From Polyangium fumosum (GTDB lineage: Bacteria; Myxococcota_A; Polyangia; Polyangiales; Polyangiaceae), in NCBI RefSeq assembly GCF_005144585.1, contig NZ_SSMQ01000008.1, positions 62,001 through 126,000 of the forward strand: a DNA stretch of 64,000 bases, read 5' to 3'. The position numbers and the translations under genes are program-made. Each line of letters begins with the position of its first letter. Within the stretch, counting starts at the first letter, position 1. Positions 55,689 to 64,000 of this stretch are shown here, piece after piece. The notes beneath the pieces were generated by a model. It saw nothing but the letters and a program-made list of their open reading frames with translations. It searched no databases and was not told where the DNA came from.

Positions 55689-58403
55689 TCAGCGCGCGAG
55701 GAGCTCGGCGATGAGCGGGACGTCCGCCGCGAGTTCGAGCGCGAGCTTGCGATCGCCGACGAGGAGGATCACGCCGGAGGCCATCGCGCGCGACGAGAGC
55801 GGCGCAGGGACGCCGGCCCATAACGCGTCGGCGAAGAGGAGCTCGCCGGCGCGCGCCTCGCCGACGACGGCCGGCGGATCACCTTCCAGGATCTCGACGC
55901 CGCCTCCGACGACGAAGACGAGCCCAGGCATCGGCTCGTTCTCCTGCGTGATCATCTCGCCCGATTCGCGCACGCGCATGTCGAGGCGCGTGACGAGGGC
56001 GTCGCGGGTCTTGGCGTCGAGCCCGCCGAGCGCGCCGAGCGCGAGGCCGGCGCGCGCCTGCAAGCGATCCGCGCTCGCCTTGCAGTCGTCGAGCACCCAG
56101 GGGCACGAGCGCAGCGCGTGGTCGAAGGTGGCCTCGTCCCACGACGCGATCTTCGCGCCGCTCGCGCCGGTGACGAATCGCATGGAGAAGCCACCTTCGA
56201 ACGAGCCACGCGACGTCAAGAACGAGCGCGGGCCCGCGACGTGGCCCGGCACGGTCGCGTCGGTCGCGTAGACGGAGACGTCGCCCGCGATCACCAGCAT
56301 GACGCCGAGCGCGCGCGTCTGGCCGGGGCCGAGCTCCTCGAGCTTCGCAGCGCGCGAGAGGGCGCGCTGCACGTCCTCGGGCAGGTCCGTGAGCGGCTCG
56401 ATCGCTTCGAGCATCACGTCGCCGATGCGCGGCGGTCCCGAGGAGAGCGGCGCTTGCTCGGCCGCGGCCGGCGGCGCGGGCTTGGGTGCTTCGGCCTTCG
56501 GTGCTTCGGCCTTCGGCGCTTCGGCCTTCGGCGCCTCGGCGACAGGCTGCGCCGCGTCGGGCTTGAGCGCGGTGAGCGCGGCGCGACCGGCAGGCGAGGC
56601 CGCAGGCCGCGGCGGCGCGGGGGGCGGCATCGTGGTGCCGGACCGCTTCATGGCGTCGGGCACGGCGGGCGCCGTCTTCGCCGGCGGAGGCACGGCCCAG
56701 CCGGGCTCCTTGTCCGGCGCCGGTTGCGTGGCGACGGTCGGAGGCTTCGGAACCCGGAGCGCGCTCGCCGGGATGGGGCTCTGGAGCGTGTCGGCGAGGG
56801 CGCGACGCGCGGCGGGGTTGATGCCGCCGATCGCGGGCTTGGTCGGCGTAGGAGCCTTCGGAGCTTCGGGCGGCGGCGCATCCGCCTTGAGGACGGGCGG
56901 CTGCGTTTTCGCCTCGGTGCGCGGCTCGAGGACGGGCGGGGAGGGCGTCGTCGCGGGCCCCGCGGACTTCTGCACGATGGCCGGCGTGGGTGCCTTCGGA
57001 GGCACGCTCGGCGTGCGCGGGCCTTGCTTTTGCGGGACGGCGGCGGCCTGGGTGGCGAGCTGTCCCGGCTGCGGCGCGGCCGCGGGCTCGTTTGATCCGC
57101 TCGCTTCGGCCGCAGGAGCCGGCGCAGCCGCAGCCGCGGGAGCCGGCGGCTCGGGGGCCGCAGGGACCGGCGGGGGAAGCGGGGCGGCAGCTTCGTTCGG
57201 CGCTTCGGCGACGGGCGGCGGAAGCGGCGGCGGCCGCACGGACGGCGGCTGCGGAGGCACGGGCGGGCGCACCGAGGCCGGAGACGGCACGGGCGGCGCG
57301 ACCGCAGGATTCGCGGGGGACGAGGCGCGCAGCGGCGGCGGCGGCGGCTTGGCCGGCGGCGCAGCGGCCGACGCCGGCGACGCGGCGAGCGCGGTGCCGC
57401 CGGGGAGCGGCGGCGGGACGGCGCGTTTTTTCCCGAGGGTCTGCTCGAGCGGCGCAGCCGAGGTGAGGACGCCGTCGTCTTCGTGCACGGCCGGGAGACG
57501 CGGCCGCGCGAGGCTAGCGCTCGACTCGCCGGTCGGCGATTTGCGCCGCTGCACGGGCTCTTCGCCGCGCGGCAGGTTCGCGCTCTGCGGATCTCCCTCC
57601 GACCAGGGATCGAGGATCGGCGAGCGAAGCGGGGTCTTGCGGGGCGGCGCGACGGACTTGCCCGGCCCCGGCGGGGGCGTGGAGGTCGTCCGCGCGGTCG
57701 TCGCAGACATCGGCGGCGGCGTCACCGAGCGAGGCGGAGGACGCACCGAAGGCGGGCGCGACGGCGGCGCGAGGAGGTCTCCCTCGGGGAGCGGCGCCGG
57801 CGGGATGGGCGATACGGGCGGCGGGAGCGGCGCGACGCTCGGCGGGGGCGACGCGACGAACGACGCCGCCGGCGGGAGCACGGACGGTGGAGGCGGCGGT
57901 CGCAAGGAGCCGGGCGAAGGCGCGATCGGCGTGGTCTGTGGAGGAAGAGGCGGCGGCGCCATCGAGGGCGGCCGCATGGTGTGTGGTACGGCCGAGGGAG
58001 GCTGCGGTGTCGTCGCTTGGGGCGGCGGCACGGGCGGCGGCGCCATCGGCGGGAGCGGCGCCGGCGGCACGATCGCGGGCCTCACGTGCGCGGGCGGCGG
58101 CGTGCCGGTGTTGGGATCGAACTCGATGTCGAACGAGGGCAAGGGCGCACGCGGCGGAGGCGGCACGTCGGCGGCCGGCGCGGCGGCGAGCGCGTCATCG
58201 AGCTCCTGGGCGTACATCCCGAGCTCGGAGGCGCGGAAGACGTTGCCCGAGGACTCGGCGGCCTCGGCGGCGCGGCGGAGCCAGACGACCGCGTCTCTCC
58301 GCTCACCACGCGCCCACAACGTTTTCGCAGTCGACAACCCCCAGACGACATCCTCCGCGTCGTCGGGGCGCGGATCGGGAAGCGTCACCGAAAGCTCGGC
58401 CAT
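55689..58403 (-). CDS. Large Pro-rich protein with two cyclic-nucleotide-binding-like domains, 904 aa
   Basis: Residues 1-75 form a helical TPR-like segment (AEDVVWGLSTAKTLWARGERRDAVVWLRRAAEAAESSGNVFRASEL). About residues 75-640 are a low-complexity Pro/Ala-rich linker with repeated PPPSVRPPP and AEAPK units. The C-terminal about 260 residues carry two cNMP-binding-like folds: LGPGQTRALGVMLVIAGDVSVYATD and SGEMITQENEPMPGLVFVVGGGVEILEGDPPAVVGEARAGELLFADALW. The conserved phosphate loop R is not certain. A role in intracellular signalling is inferred. Third gene of an operon with 59706 and 60062. Confidence 0.75.
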   Translation of the reverse strand: MAELSVTLPDPRPDDAEDVVWGLSTAKTLWARGERRDAVVWLRRAAEAAESSGNVFRASELGMYAQELDDALAAAPAADVPPPPRAPLPSFDIEFDPNTGTPPPAHVRPAIVPPAPLPPMAPPPVPPPQATTPQPPSAVPHTMRPPSMAPPPLPPQTTPIAPSPGSLRPPPPPSVLPPAASFVASPPPSVAPLPPPVSPIPPAPLPEGDLLAPPSRPPSVRPPPRSVTPPPMSATTARTTSTPPPGPGKSVAPPRKTPLRSPILDPWSEGDPQSANLPRGEEPVQRRKSPTGESSASLARPRLPAVHEDDGVLTSAAPLEQTLGKKRAVPPPLPGGTALAASPASAAAPPAKPPPPPLRASSPANPAVAPPVPSPASVRPPVPPQPPSVRPPPLPPPVAEAPNEAAAPLPPPVPAAPEPPAPAAAAAPAPAAEASGSNEPAAAPQPGQLATQAAAVPQKQGPRTPSVPPKAPTPAIVQKSAGPATTPSPPVLEPRTEAKTQPPVLKADAPPPEAPKAPTPTKPAIGGINPAARRALADTLQSPIPASALRVPKPPTVATQPAPDKEPGWAVPPPAKTAPAVPDAMKRSGTTMPPPAPPRPAASPAGRAALTALKPDAAQPVAEAPKAEAPKAEAPKAEAPKPAPPAAAEQAPLSSGPPRIGDVMLEAIEPLTDLPEDVQRALSRAAKLEELGPGQTRALGVMLVIAGDVSVYATDATVPGHVAGPRSFLTSRGSFEGGFSMRFVTGASGAKIASWDEATFDHALRSCPWVLDDCKASADRLQARAGLALGALGGLDAKTRDALVTRLDMRVRESGEMITQENEPMPGLVFVVGGGVEILEGDPPAVVGEARAGELLFADALWAGVPAPLSSRAMASGVILLVGDRKLALELAADVPLIAELLAR
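56485..56544 (-). repeat. Tandem 15-bp (AEAPK) repeat in the Pro-rich linker
   Basis: GGTGCTTCGGCCTTC recurs as four 15-base units (56485, 56500, 56515, 56530), encoding Ala-Glu-Ala-Pro-Lys. It is inside the low-complexity linker. Confidence 0.75.
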
Positions 58404-58416
58404 GACCAGACAACCC

Positions 58417-59706
58417 CTACCACAGGCCGTTTCTGGTCGGTGCGGGAAGTGCCGCCCCCTGGATCGCGTAGAGGCGACCGTCCTCTGCGCCGGCGTACAG
58501 GACCCCGCCCGGGCCGAGGACGAGCGGCGCGTCGACGTCGCCCGTGAGCGGCACCGAGAAGAGGCGCGATCCGCGGGAATCGACGGCGTAGACGTGGTCG
58601 TCGGCCGCGCCGAAGTAGAGGCGCCCCTCCGCATCGACGAGGGGCCCGCCATGGACGCCGAGCTCCCGGGGGCCGCCCTCACGTACCCGAAAGGCAAACC
58701 GCTCGACGCCGCTCGTCGGATCCAGGGCGACAATGCCGGGCCTCGGGCCGTACACTCCCGCGATCACGCTTCCATCGCGGCCGAGCGAGAGCCCCCCACG
58801 GACGAACCCGCCGACGTCCGCGCGAAACCGAAGCGCGCCGCTCTTCTCGAACGCGAAGACCTGGCCGCCGTCGGTGCCGACGAAGATCGCGCCGTCGTCG
58901 CCGACGAGCGGGGCGCAGTCGACGTCGGCGCCAAGATCACGACGGAAGACACGCGCGCCGGCGAGCGTGAACGCGTGGAGGTGATCGTCCTGCGCGCCGA
59001 CGTAGATCGTGCCGTCGTCGTCGATCGCGGGCGAGCCGTAGATCTTGCGCTGCAAGCGGATGCGCGTGCGCAAGGCGCCGCTCGGGCGGATCACGTAGAG
59101 CGAGGTGCCGGCGGCGATCACGATCGATCCATCGGGCGCCTCCGCCGGCGAGGTGTCCGCGTCTCCGTCGACGAGGAGCTGCCAGCGGATGCGGCCATCC
59201 GAGAGGCGAACGGCGACGACACGATCGGCGTCGGAGCCGAGGACAGCGTGATCCCCGGTGACGAGCGGGCTCGCGTAGATGCGATCGCCGAGCTGGATCT
59301 TCCAGCGGAGATCCCCCGTGGGCGAGAGGCGCGTGAGCGTGCCGCCGAGCGAGGCGACGAGGAGATCGCCGCCTTCGAGGATGGCAGGCATCGCGGCGAT
59401 GGGTGCGGCGGCCTCGTGGAGGACGGAGGCAGCGGGGAGCGCGCGTGGGCCGTAGAAGGGGCTTTGATGCCGGCGTTTTGCGTCGCCGCGGAAGGTGCGG
59501 CTCGGCGGGCCGCGCACGACGACCTCGGGCGGCGGAGGCGGCGGCGGCGGCGGGAAGGCCTCCGCGAGGCGGAGCGCTGGGTCGAGGATCACTTGTTCGG
59601 TCGCGCGCGCAGTCATGCGCGTCGGCTGCGCGCGTCCGGCGGCGAGTGCGGAGACGATCGTCGCGGCGGCCACGGACGCGAGGAGCGGCCCCGGCGCGAC
59701 CCTCAC
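58417..59706 (-). CDS. PQQ-binding-like beta-propeller protein, exported, 429 aa
   Basis: The N-terminal signal (LLASVAAATIVSALAAGRA) is followed by a Pro-rich linker with (P)9 and about seven PQQ-type blades: LRWKIQLGDRIYASPLVTGDHAVLGSDADRVVAVRLSDGRIRW, KIYGSPAIDDDGTIYVGAQDDHLHAFTL, VRGGLSLGRDGSVIAGV, ADDHVYAVDSRGSRLF. It may assemble or scaffold an envelope protein, as BamB does, but BamB features are not verifiable. GTG start overlapping the upstream stop (GTGA) couples it to the small gene at 59703-60062. Confidence 0.8.
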   Translation of the reverse strand: MRVAPGPLLASVAAATIVSALAAGRAQPTRMTARATEQVILDPALRLAEAFPPPPPPPPPEVVVRGPPSRTFRGDAKRRHQSPFYGPRALPAASVLHEAAAPIAAMPAILEGGDLLVASLGGTLTRLSPTGDLRWKIQLGDRIYASPLVTGDHAVLGSDADRVVAVRLSDGRIRWQLLVDGDADTSPAEAPDGSIVIAAGTSLYVIRPSGALRTRIRLQRKIYGSPAIDDDGTIYVGAQDDHLHAFTLAGARVFRRDLGADVDCAPLVGDDGAIFVGTDGGQVFAFEKSGALRFRADVGGFVRGGLSLGRDGSVIAGVYGPRPGIVALDPTSGVERFAFRVREGGPRELGVHGGPLVDAEGRLYFGAADDHVYAVDSRGSRLFSVPLTGDVDAPLVLGPGGVLYAGAEDGRLYAIQGAALPAPTRNGLW

Positions 59707-60062
59707 CGCGCGCGACGACCGCGACTGCGCGACGAACCGCTACGCTTCTCGCCGCCGCGGATCTGCCCCGGACTCGCGCCGTTCAAACCCGACGAACCGT
59801 GCGCGCCGTTCGTGGCCGCGCCGTTCGCGCCGTGCACGCCGTTCAGCGTGTAGCCGTGCTCCACGCAGCGACGCATCATCTCTTCTTTGCCGGCGAGCGA
59901 GACGGACTCGCCGGGCATGCGCCGCGCAAGCCACGCGATCAGCGTCAGCCCCGCTTCCCGAGCGGCGGGCGGCAACGCGTTTTCCCGAAGGAGGCTCGCG
60001 ATCTGAGCGATGAGCCGTGTGCGCTCTTCTTCGCACGCCATCTCGAACGGTGTCTCTAGCAC
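59703..60062 (-). CDS. Small helical protein with Gly/Asn/Ser/Arg tail, 119 aa
   Basis: The N-terminal 60 residues form helices (RTRLIAQIASLLRENALPPAAREAGLTLIAWLARRMPGE), followed by an extended disordered region with NGxHG repeats and basic Arg-Ser tail. GTG 60062 is the longest start. ATG 60041 (MACEEERTR) is equally plausible. Function unknown. First gene of the operon ending with the cNMP-like protein. Confidence 0.6.
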   Translation of the reverse strand: MLETPFEMACEEERTRLIAQIASLLRENALPPAAREAGLTLIAWLARRMPGESVSLAGKEEMMRRCVEHGYTLNGVHGANGAATNGAHGSSGLNGASPGQIRGGEKRSGSSRSRGRRAR

Positions 60063-60086
60063 GCGGGGACGGAAAACAAATAGCGA

Positions 60087-63000
60087 TCAGAGGGGCGCGA
60101 TCAGCACCTCCCGGTCCTTCGCTCCGTTCGCAGGACCGACAATCCCACGCTTTTCCATGGCCTCGACGATTTTTGCGGCACGGTTGTATCCGACACCGAG
60201 CTTGCGCTGGATCCACGACGTCGAGCAGCGCCGCGTCTCGGCCACGATCCTTACGGCAGCGTCGTACATCGGATCGTTCTCGGCATCATTCGTGTCCGCC
60301 TCCTGGCCCTCCTCGTCGCGCGGCTTGAGGATCGCCTCGTCGTAGACGGGCTCGCCCTGGAGGCGCAGGAAGTCGGTGATTCGCTGCACCTCTTCCTCGC
60401 TCGCGAAGGGGCACTGCACGCGGCGCGTGTCGGTGGCGCCGTTCATCTTCACGAGCATGTCGCCGCGGCCGAGCAGGTGCTCGGCGCCCTGCTCGTCGAG
60501 GATCGTGCGGCTGTCGACCTTCTGCGCCACGCGGAACGCGATGCGCGTCGGGAAGTTCGCCTTGATCATGCCGGTGATCACGTCGACGCTCGGGCGCTGC
60601 GTCGCGAGGATGACGTGCATGCCCGCCGCGCGCGCCTTCTGCGCGAGGCGCGCGACGCTGGCCTCCACGTCCTTGCCCTGCTGCATCATGAGGTCGGCGA
60701 ACTCGTCGACGACGATCACGATGAACGGGATCTTCTCCGGCATGGCCACGTCGGTTCCGTCCTTCGCGGCGTCGACCTCGACCTCGAGCCCCTCGGCCGA
60801 GATCGCGGCGACCTTCTTCGGCGGCCGCGGAGGCTTGGCCTCGCCGCGCTGCACCTTCTCGACCCACGCGTTGTACGTGCCGATGTTCTTCGTGCCCGCG
60901 TTCGCGAAGAGCTGGTAGCGCCGCTCCATCTCGTCGACGGCCCACTTGAGCGCATTCGCCGCCTGCTTCATGTCCGTCACGACCGGAAGCAGCATGTGCG
61001 GGATGCGATCGAAGGGCGCGAGCTCGACGACCTTGGGATCGATCATGAGCATGCGCAGCTCGTCGGGCGTCTTGCGGAAGAGCAAGCTGACGAGCATCAC
61101 GTTGAGCCCGACGCTCTTGCCCGCGCCCGTCGCGCCCGCGACGATCACGTGCGGCATGGACGCGAGGTCGGCGAAGTACGGCGCGCCGATGATGTCGCGG
61201 CCGAGGACACAAGGCAGCGGCGCCTTCATCTCCTGGAAGCGTCGATCCTCGACGAGCTCGCGGAGCGAGACGGGCATACGCCGCTCGTTCGGCAGCTCGA
61301 AGCCGATGCGGTTCTTGCCCGGGATCGGCGCGATGATGCGCACCTTGCGCGAGAGGCCGAGCGCGAGGTCGTCGGCGAGGCTCGCGACCTTCGAGACCTT
61401 CGTGCCCGCCGCCGGCGCGACCTCGAACGTGGTCACGGTCGGCCCGGGGTGGATCTCCTCGACCTTGCCGCTCACGCCGTAGTCGGCGAGCGTCTTTTCG
61501 AGGAGCGCGGCGTTGTCGCGGAGCTGCTCTTCGTCGATGGCGAAGCGATCGCCGGGCGAGGGCGGTTCGAGCATGTCCGTCGTGGGCAAGCGGAAGCCCC
61601 TGCCCACCGCAGGCACGACCTTCACGACCTCGGGCGCGCTCGGCTTCTCGGGCGCGCGCGGAATCGCCTGCGGTGCCGCAAGCGGCGCGGCCGGCGCGAC
61701 GGCGCTCGGAGGCGTCACGGGTTTGGCGATGGACTTCGGGGCCTCGACCTTCACGGGCACGATCGGGCTCTCGTCGATCGCCTCGTCCGGTTCGTCCTCG
61801 CTCGCCGGTGCTTCGTGCTCGAGGTCGTGTTCGAAGTCGCGCTCGTCCTCGTCGTCCGCTTCGTCCTCCTCGTCGTCGATCTCCTCGTTCACGACCGCGG
61901 GCGCGGGCGTGGGCGTGGGCGGCGGAGGCGGCCGCGCGGCCGGCGTCTTCGGCGGCTCGATCGGGCGCGCCTTCGTGATCGCCTTGGGCGCTTGCGGCTT
62001 CGGCGGCGCGACGGGCGGCGTCGGCGTGGCGGCGGCCTCGAAGAACGAGTCTCCCGCGGCCATGTCGGAGACGGCCACGATCGCCGCGGGATCTGCGGGC
62101 GGCGCGAAGATCGCGGGGCCCGTCGACGCCTTGACGCTCGACGTGCTCGACGCAGCCGCGGGCGCGGGTGCAGCAGGCGCGATCGGAGCAGGCGCAGGTG
62201 CGGCAGGCGCGATCGGGGCAGGCGCGATCGCAGCGCGCGCAGCCGGAGCAGCGGGCGTGAGCGCAGCAGGTGCAGGCGCAGCCGACGCCGCAGGCGTGAT
62301 CGATCGCGCGGCCTCGATCGGCGCCGCCGACGTGTTCGACACGATCACCGCAGCCGGCGCCGCATTCTCCTTCGTCTCCGTCTCCTCGGACGCAGCCGCG
62401 GGCTTCGCCGGCTGCACGCGCCGCTTGCGTTGTTGCGGCTTCGGCGCATCCGCCTCGACGAGCGCACTCGCGATCGCGCCGCCGTCGTTCCACGCAGCGA
62501 CCGGCAGCGCCGGCTCGGATGCGCCCTTCGCGATCACCACGTTCATCGCGTCGGGCGTCGCGTCCTTCTTGATCTCGTCGCCCTCGTCACCGGCCGTCAG
62601 CGCCGCGATGATCGCGTCCGCCGCGGGCGTCGCCACGATCTTCGCGTCTGCCGCGCGCTCGGCCTTCTCGTCCTTCGTGCTCGCGCGCTCGATCTCGCGC
62701 GCCTTCTGCCACGCCGACGCGAGCGCGCGCAGGCCGAAGGCACCCTTTTCGCCGGCGTTCTCCAGCGATCGCCGCATCCGCTGCACGAGCTCGATGAACG
62801 AGAACGTCGCGCGCTGGACCAGGATCAACGAGACGACCGTCAACCCGATGATGTACGAGCCGATCGCCGAGAACAGCGAGCGCATCACCTCGCCGAACAG
62901 CTCGCCCACCGCGCCGCCGAGCGGCATCGCGCCGAACGACGTCGCCACCGGGAACGCCACGTGCGCGAGCGCCGCCAGGATCACCACGACCACCGTGTCC

Positions 63001-63416
63001 CCGCCGAAGCGCGACACGCTCGCGCGCGACGGCTTGCCCCCGAGCAGCGGCGCCGACAGCGCCACGAGCTCGATCGGAAGCGCCCACGCGACGACGCCCA
63101 CCGTGCTCGCCGCGAACCCGGCGAACGCTGCGCCCACGGGCCCGACCCAGTCCGGCCCCACGACCTCCGGTCGCAGCGGGTCTCCACGGAACGACGCCAA
63201 TGCGAGCGACGTGTAAAGTGCGGACGCGAGCAGCACGAGCGCCGCCGCCTCCCGCGCATACGTATGGCGCGCCGGCGCGGCCGTCGCCGCGGACGCGCTC
63301 TCGCCCTCGCCCCCCCGGCCTCCGCCGCCACGCGTCTTTTTCGTGGGCGACGAAACAGTTTCACCGGGACCTGGGGCGGTCTGCACACGACGCGGAGCGA
63401 AGAGGGGAACGGTCAT
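60087..63416 (-). CDS. ftsK: DNA translocase FtsK/SpoIIIE, 1109 aa
   Basis: Moves chromosome ends through the division septum. The N-terminal region (about residues 45-185) has four TM helices. An Ala/Pro/Glu-rich linker (about 200-620) follows. The motor has Walker A VAGATGAGKSVGLN (about residue 760), Walker B FIVIVVDEFADLMMQ and LILATQRPSVDVITG, and the C-terminal gamma winged-helix (PMYDAAVRIVAETRRCSTSWIQRKLGVGYNRAAKIVEAMEKRGIV) which binds orienting DNA motifs. Close to the Escherichia coli and Bacillus layout. The start is the only ATG near the TM block. Confidence 0.93.
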   Translation of the reverse strand: MTVPLFAPRRVQTAPGPGETVSSPTKKTRGGGGRGGEGESASAATAAPARHTYAREAAALVLLASALYTSLALASFRGDPLRPEVVGPDWVGPVGAAFAGFAASTVGVVAWALPIELVALSAPLLGGKPSRASVSRFGGDTVVVVILAALAHVAFPVATSFGAMPLGGAVGELFGEVMRSLFSAIGSYIIGLTVVSLILVQRATFSFIELVQRMRRSLENAGEKGAFGLRALASAWQKAREIERASTKDEKAERAADAKIVATPAADAIIAALTAGDEGDEIKKDATPDAMNVVIAKGASEPALPVAAWNDGGAIASALVEADAPKPQQRKRRVQPAKPAAASEETETKENAAPAAVIVSNTSAAPIEAARSITPAASAAPAPAALTPAAPAARAAIAPAPIAPAAPAPAPIAPAAPAPAAASSTSSVKASTGPAIFAPPADPAAIVAVSDMAAGDSFFEAAATPTPPVAPPKPQAPKAITKARPIEPPKTPAARPPPPPTPTPAPAVVNEEIDDEEDEADDEDERDFEHDLEHEAPASEDEPDEAIDESPIVPVKVEAPKSIAKPVTPPSAVAPAAPLAAPQAIPRAPEKPSAPEVVKVVPAVGRGFRLPTTDMLEPPSPGDRFAIDEEQLRDNAALLEKTLADYGVSGKVEEIHPGPTVTTFEVAPAAGTKVSKVASLADDLALGLSRKVRIIAPIPGKNRIGFELPNERRMPVSLRELVEDRRFQEMKAPLPCVLGRDIIGAPYFADLASMPHVIVAGATGAGKSVGLNVMLVSLLFRKTPDELRMLMIDPKVVELAPFDRIPHMLLPVVTDMKQAANALKWAVDEMERRYQLFANAGTKNIGTYNAWVEKVQRGEAKPPRPPKKVAAISAEGLEVEVDAAKDGTDVAMPEKIPFIVIVVDEFADLMMQQGKDVEASVARLAQKARAAGMHVILATQRPSVDVITGMIKANFPTRIAFRVAQKVDSRTILDEQGAEHLLGRGDMLVKMNGATDTRRVQCPFASEEEVQRITDFLRLQGEPVYDEAILKPRDEEGQEADTNDAENDPMYDAAVRIVAETRRCSTSWIQRKLGVGYNRAAKIVEAMEKRGIVGPANGAKDREVLIAPL
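62150..62300 (-). repeat. Low-complexity Ala/Pro/Ile codon repeat in the FtsK linker
   Basis: Units of the form GCGATCGGAGCAGGCGCA repeat irregularly. They encode the AAPAPIAPAAPAPA-type linker between membrane and motor domains. Confidence 0.7.
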
Positions 63417-63439
63417 GGCCTACCTGAACCTACCTTGCC

Positions 63440-63468
63440 TACATATTCCCACTCTTCCTTCTATGCAA
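63440..63468 (-). promoter_or_regulatory. Promoter-like TTGCAT / TATGTA of ftsK with three GTAGG repeats
   Basis: On the minus strand, TTGCAT (63463-63468) and TATGTA (63440-63445) are 17 bases apart. Between it and the start lie three direct GTAGG repeats (CCTAC on the plus strand at 63419, 63429 and 63438). Confidence 0.4.
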
Positions 63469-63582
63469 GTCCCTGGTGGCGAAGCTGGCGGGACGTGCCG
63501 GGTTCGTGGTCGAGGGCACAGAGGATCCTCCTCTTCGGCGCGGCGCGGCGCGGGTGCGCCTTTGTTAAGGACCCGAAATTCT

Positions 63583-63612
63583 TTGAGCCTGGGACGCCCC
63601 GAGCGGTACCAT
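63583..63612 (+). promoter_or_regulatory. Promoter-like TTGAGC / TACCAT before the lipoprotein at 63635
   Basis: -35 TTGAGC (63583-63588) and -10 TACCAT (63607-63612), with an 18-base spacer, lie just upstream of AAGGA (63626-63630) and the start codon at 63635. Confidence 0.35.
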
Positions 63613-63634
63613 CGCCGCCATTCTCAAGGACAGC

Positions 63635-64000
63635 ATGCGAAGCGTTGATGGAGCAGGGCCGCGCCCCAAGACCGCGAGCGTTCTCGCGACGTGCCTCGTG
63701 GCCTTGGGCATGGGGCTCGTGTCGAGCGGTTGCCGCGTCGACGACAACGACATCCACCGCTGGGAGAACACGGCCCACGGCCCGAAAAAGCTCTGCGCCG
63801 TGCTGCTGTACGACAAGTACGACACCTCGCTCCGCGTCGAGAGCGCGCTGGCGCTGATCCGCATGAAGCCGCGATCCGGCAGGCGACTCGCCTTCACGCA
63901 GATCGACAGCGAGGATCCGCCGGAGAACGAGGCCTGCAAAGGCAGCCTCGTCGACGTGCTTTCGGGCCTGCGCGCCGAGGTGCAAGGGCCGATCGTGTCG
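63635..64000 (+). CDS. Lipoprotein of unknown function, truncated by window end
   Basis: The first 33 residues (MRSVDGAGPRPKTASVLATCLVALGMGLVSSGC) form a lipoprotein signal with lipobox VSSGC. Then RVDDNDIHRWENTAHGPKKLCAVLLYDKYDTSLRVESALALIRMKPRSGRRLAFTQIDSEDPPENEACKGSLVDVLSG continues to base 64000 without a stop. AAGGA lies 5-9 bases upstream. The HEAT-like pattern seen downstream in such proteins cannot be checked. It is divergent from ftsK. Confidence 0.72.
   Translation, partial: MRSVDGAGPRPKTASVLATCLVALGMGLVSSGCRVDDNDIHRWENTAHGPKKLCAVLLYDKYDTSLRVESALALIRMKPRSGRRLAFTQIDSEDPPENEACKGSLVDVLSGLRAEVQGPIVS

Noticed and set aside
56299-59853. Plus-strand open frame of about 1180 codons
   Set aside because: A shadow of the Pro-rich minus-strand protein: Pro and Ala codons read as Gly and Arg on the opposite strand. 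No ribosome-binding site or motif.

Overview
The window is GC-rich chromosomal DNA in which nearly every third codon position is G or C. It carries many lipoproteins and beta-propeller envelope proteins, a eukaryote-like Ser/Thr kinase fused to an AAA ATPase, and a TonB receptor. Together these point to a myxobacterium, most likely of the Polyangium/Sorangium group (order Polyangiales). This is inferred from gene content, since no rRNA or tRNA gene is visible. About 50 genes are densely packed, in short operons with 4-base start/stop overlaps and many convergent pairs separated by only a few bases.

Layout. 1-8 kb: a PPM-phosphatase-like fragment, prolyl iminopeptidase, two envelope proteins of unknown function, polyphosphate-glucokinase-like ROK kinase, fumarase C, a fatty-acid desaturase and a lipoprotein. 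8-17 kb: an Rpn-type nuclease, an M28 peptidase coupled to an FGE-like lipoprotein, an MscS channel, an alpha/beta hydrolase, an M15-like lipoprotein and an HpaB-family flavin monooxygenase. 18-23.3 kb: the GlgE pathway pair glgE and treS-mak, which turns trehalose into maltose-1-phosphate and then alpha-glucan. 23.9-28.7 kb: a five-gene operon of HAD phosphatase plus a UgpC/B/A/E-type ABC importer. 28.8-41.2 kb: lipoproteins, Tpx peroxidase, an SDR, a kinase-ATPase coupled to an MgtA-type pump, and a MarR regulator followed by twin operator palindromes and a heme/copper monooxygenase.

41.2-50.8 kb looks like an accessory, defence-like region: a macro-domain protein, an ankyrin protein, a methyltransferase, an overlapping AAA-ATPase/TPR gene pair, a 43-bp tandem repeat array, and an AAA ATPase/Toprim-like nuclease pair. 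The ankyrin gene and the AAA/TPR pair share a 53-bp promoter copy (90% identical) upstream and a 32-bp repeat at their 3' sides. They therefore look like two tandem cassettes with matching ends and different cargo. This is the most unusual structure in the window.

50.8-64 kb: TonB-dependent receptor, outer-membrane barrel, site-2 protease, lipoproteins, a large Pro-rich protein with cyclic-nucleotide-binding-like domains, a PQQ-type propeller, FtsK and the start of another lipoprotein.

Across the window nine genes have a TANNNT-type hexamer, often TAGRCT-like, ending 6-8 bases before the start codon with no Shine-Dalgarno sequence. This suggests that leaderless transcription is common in this organism.
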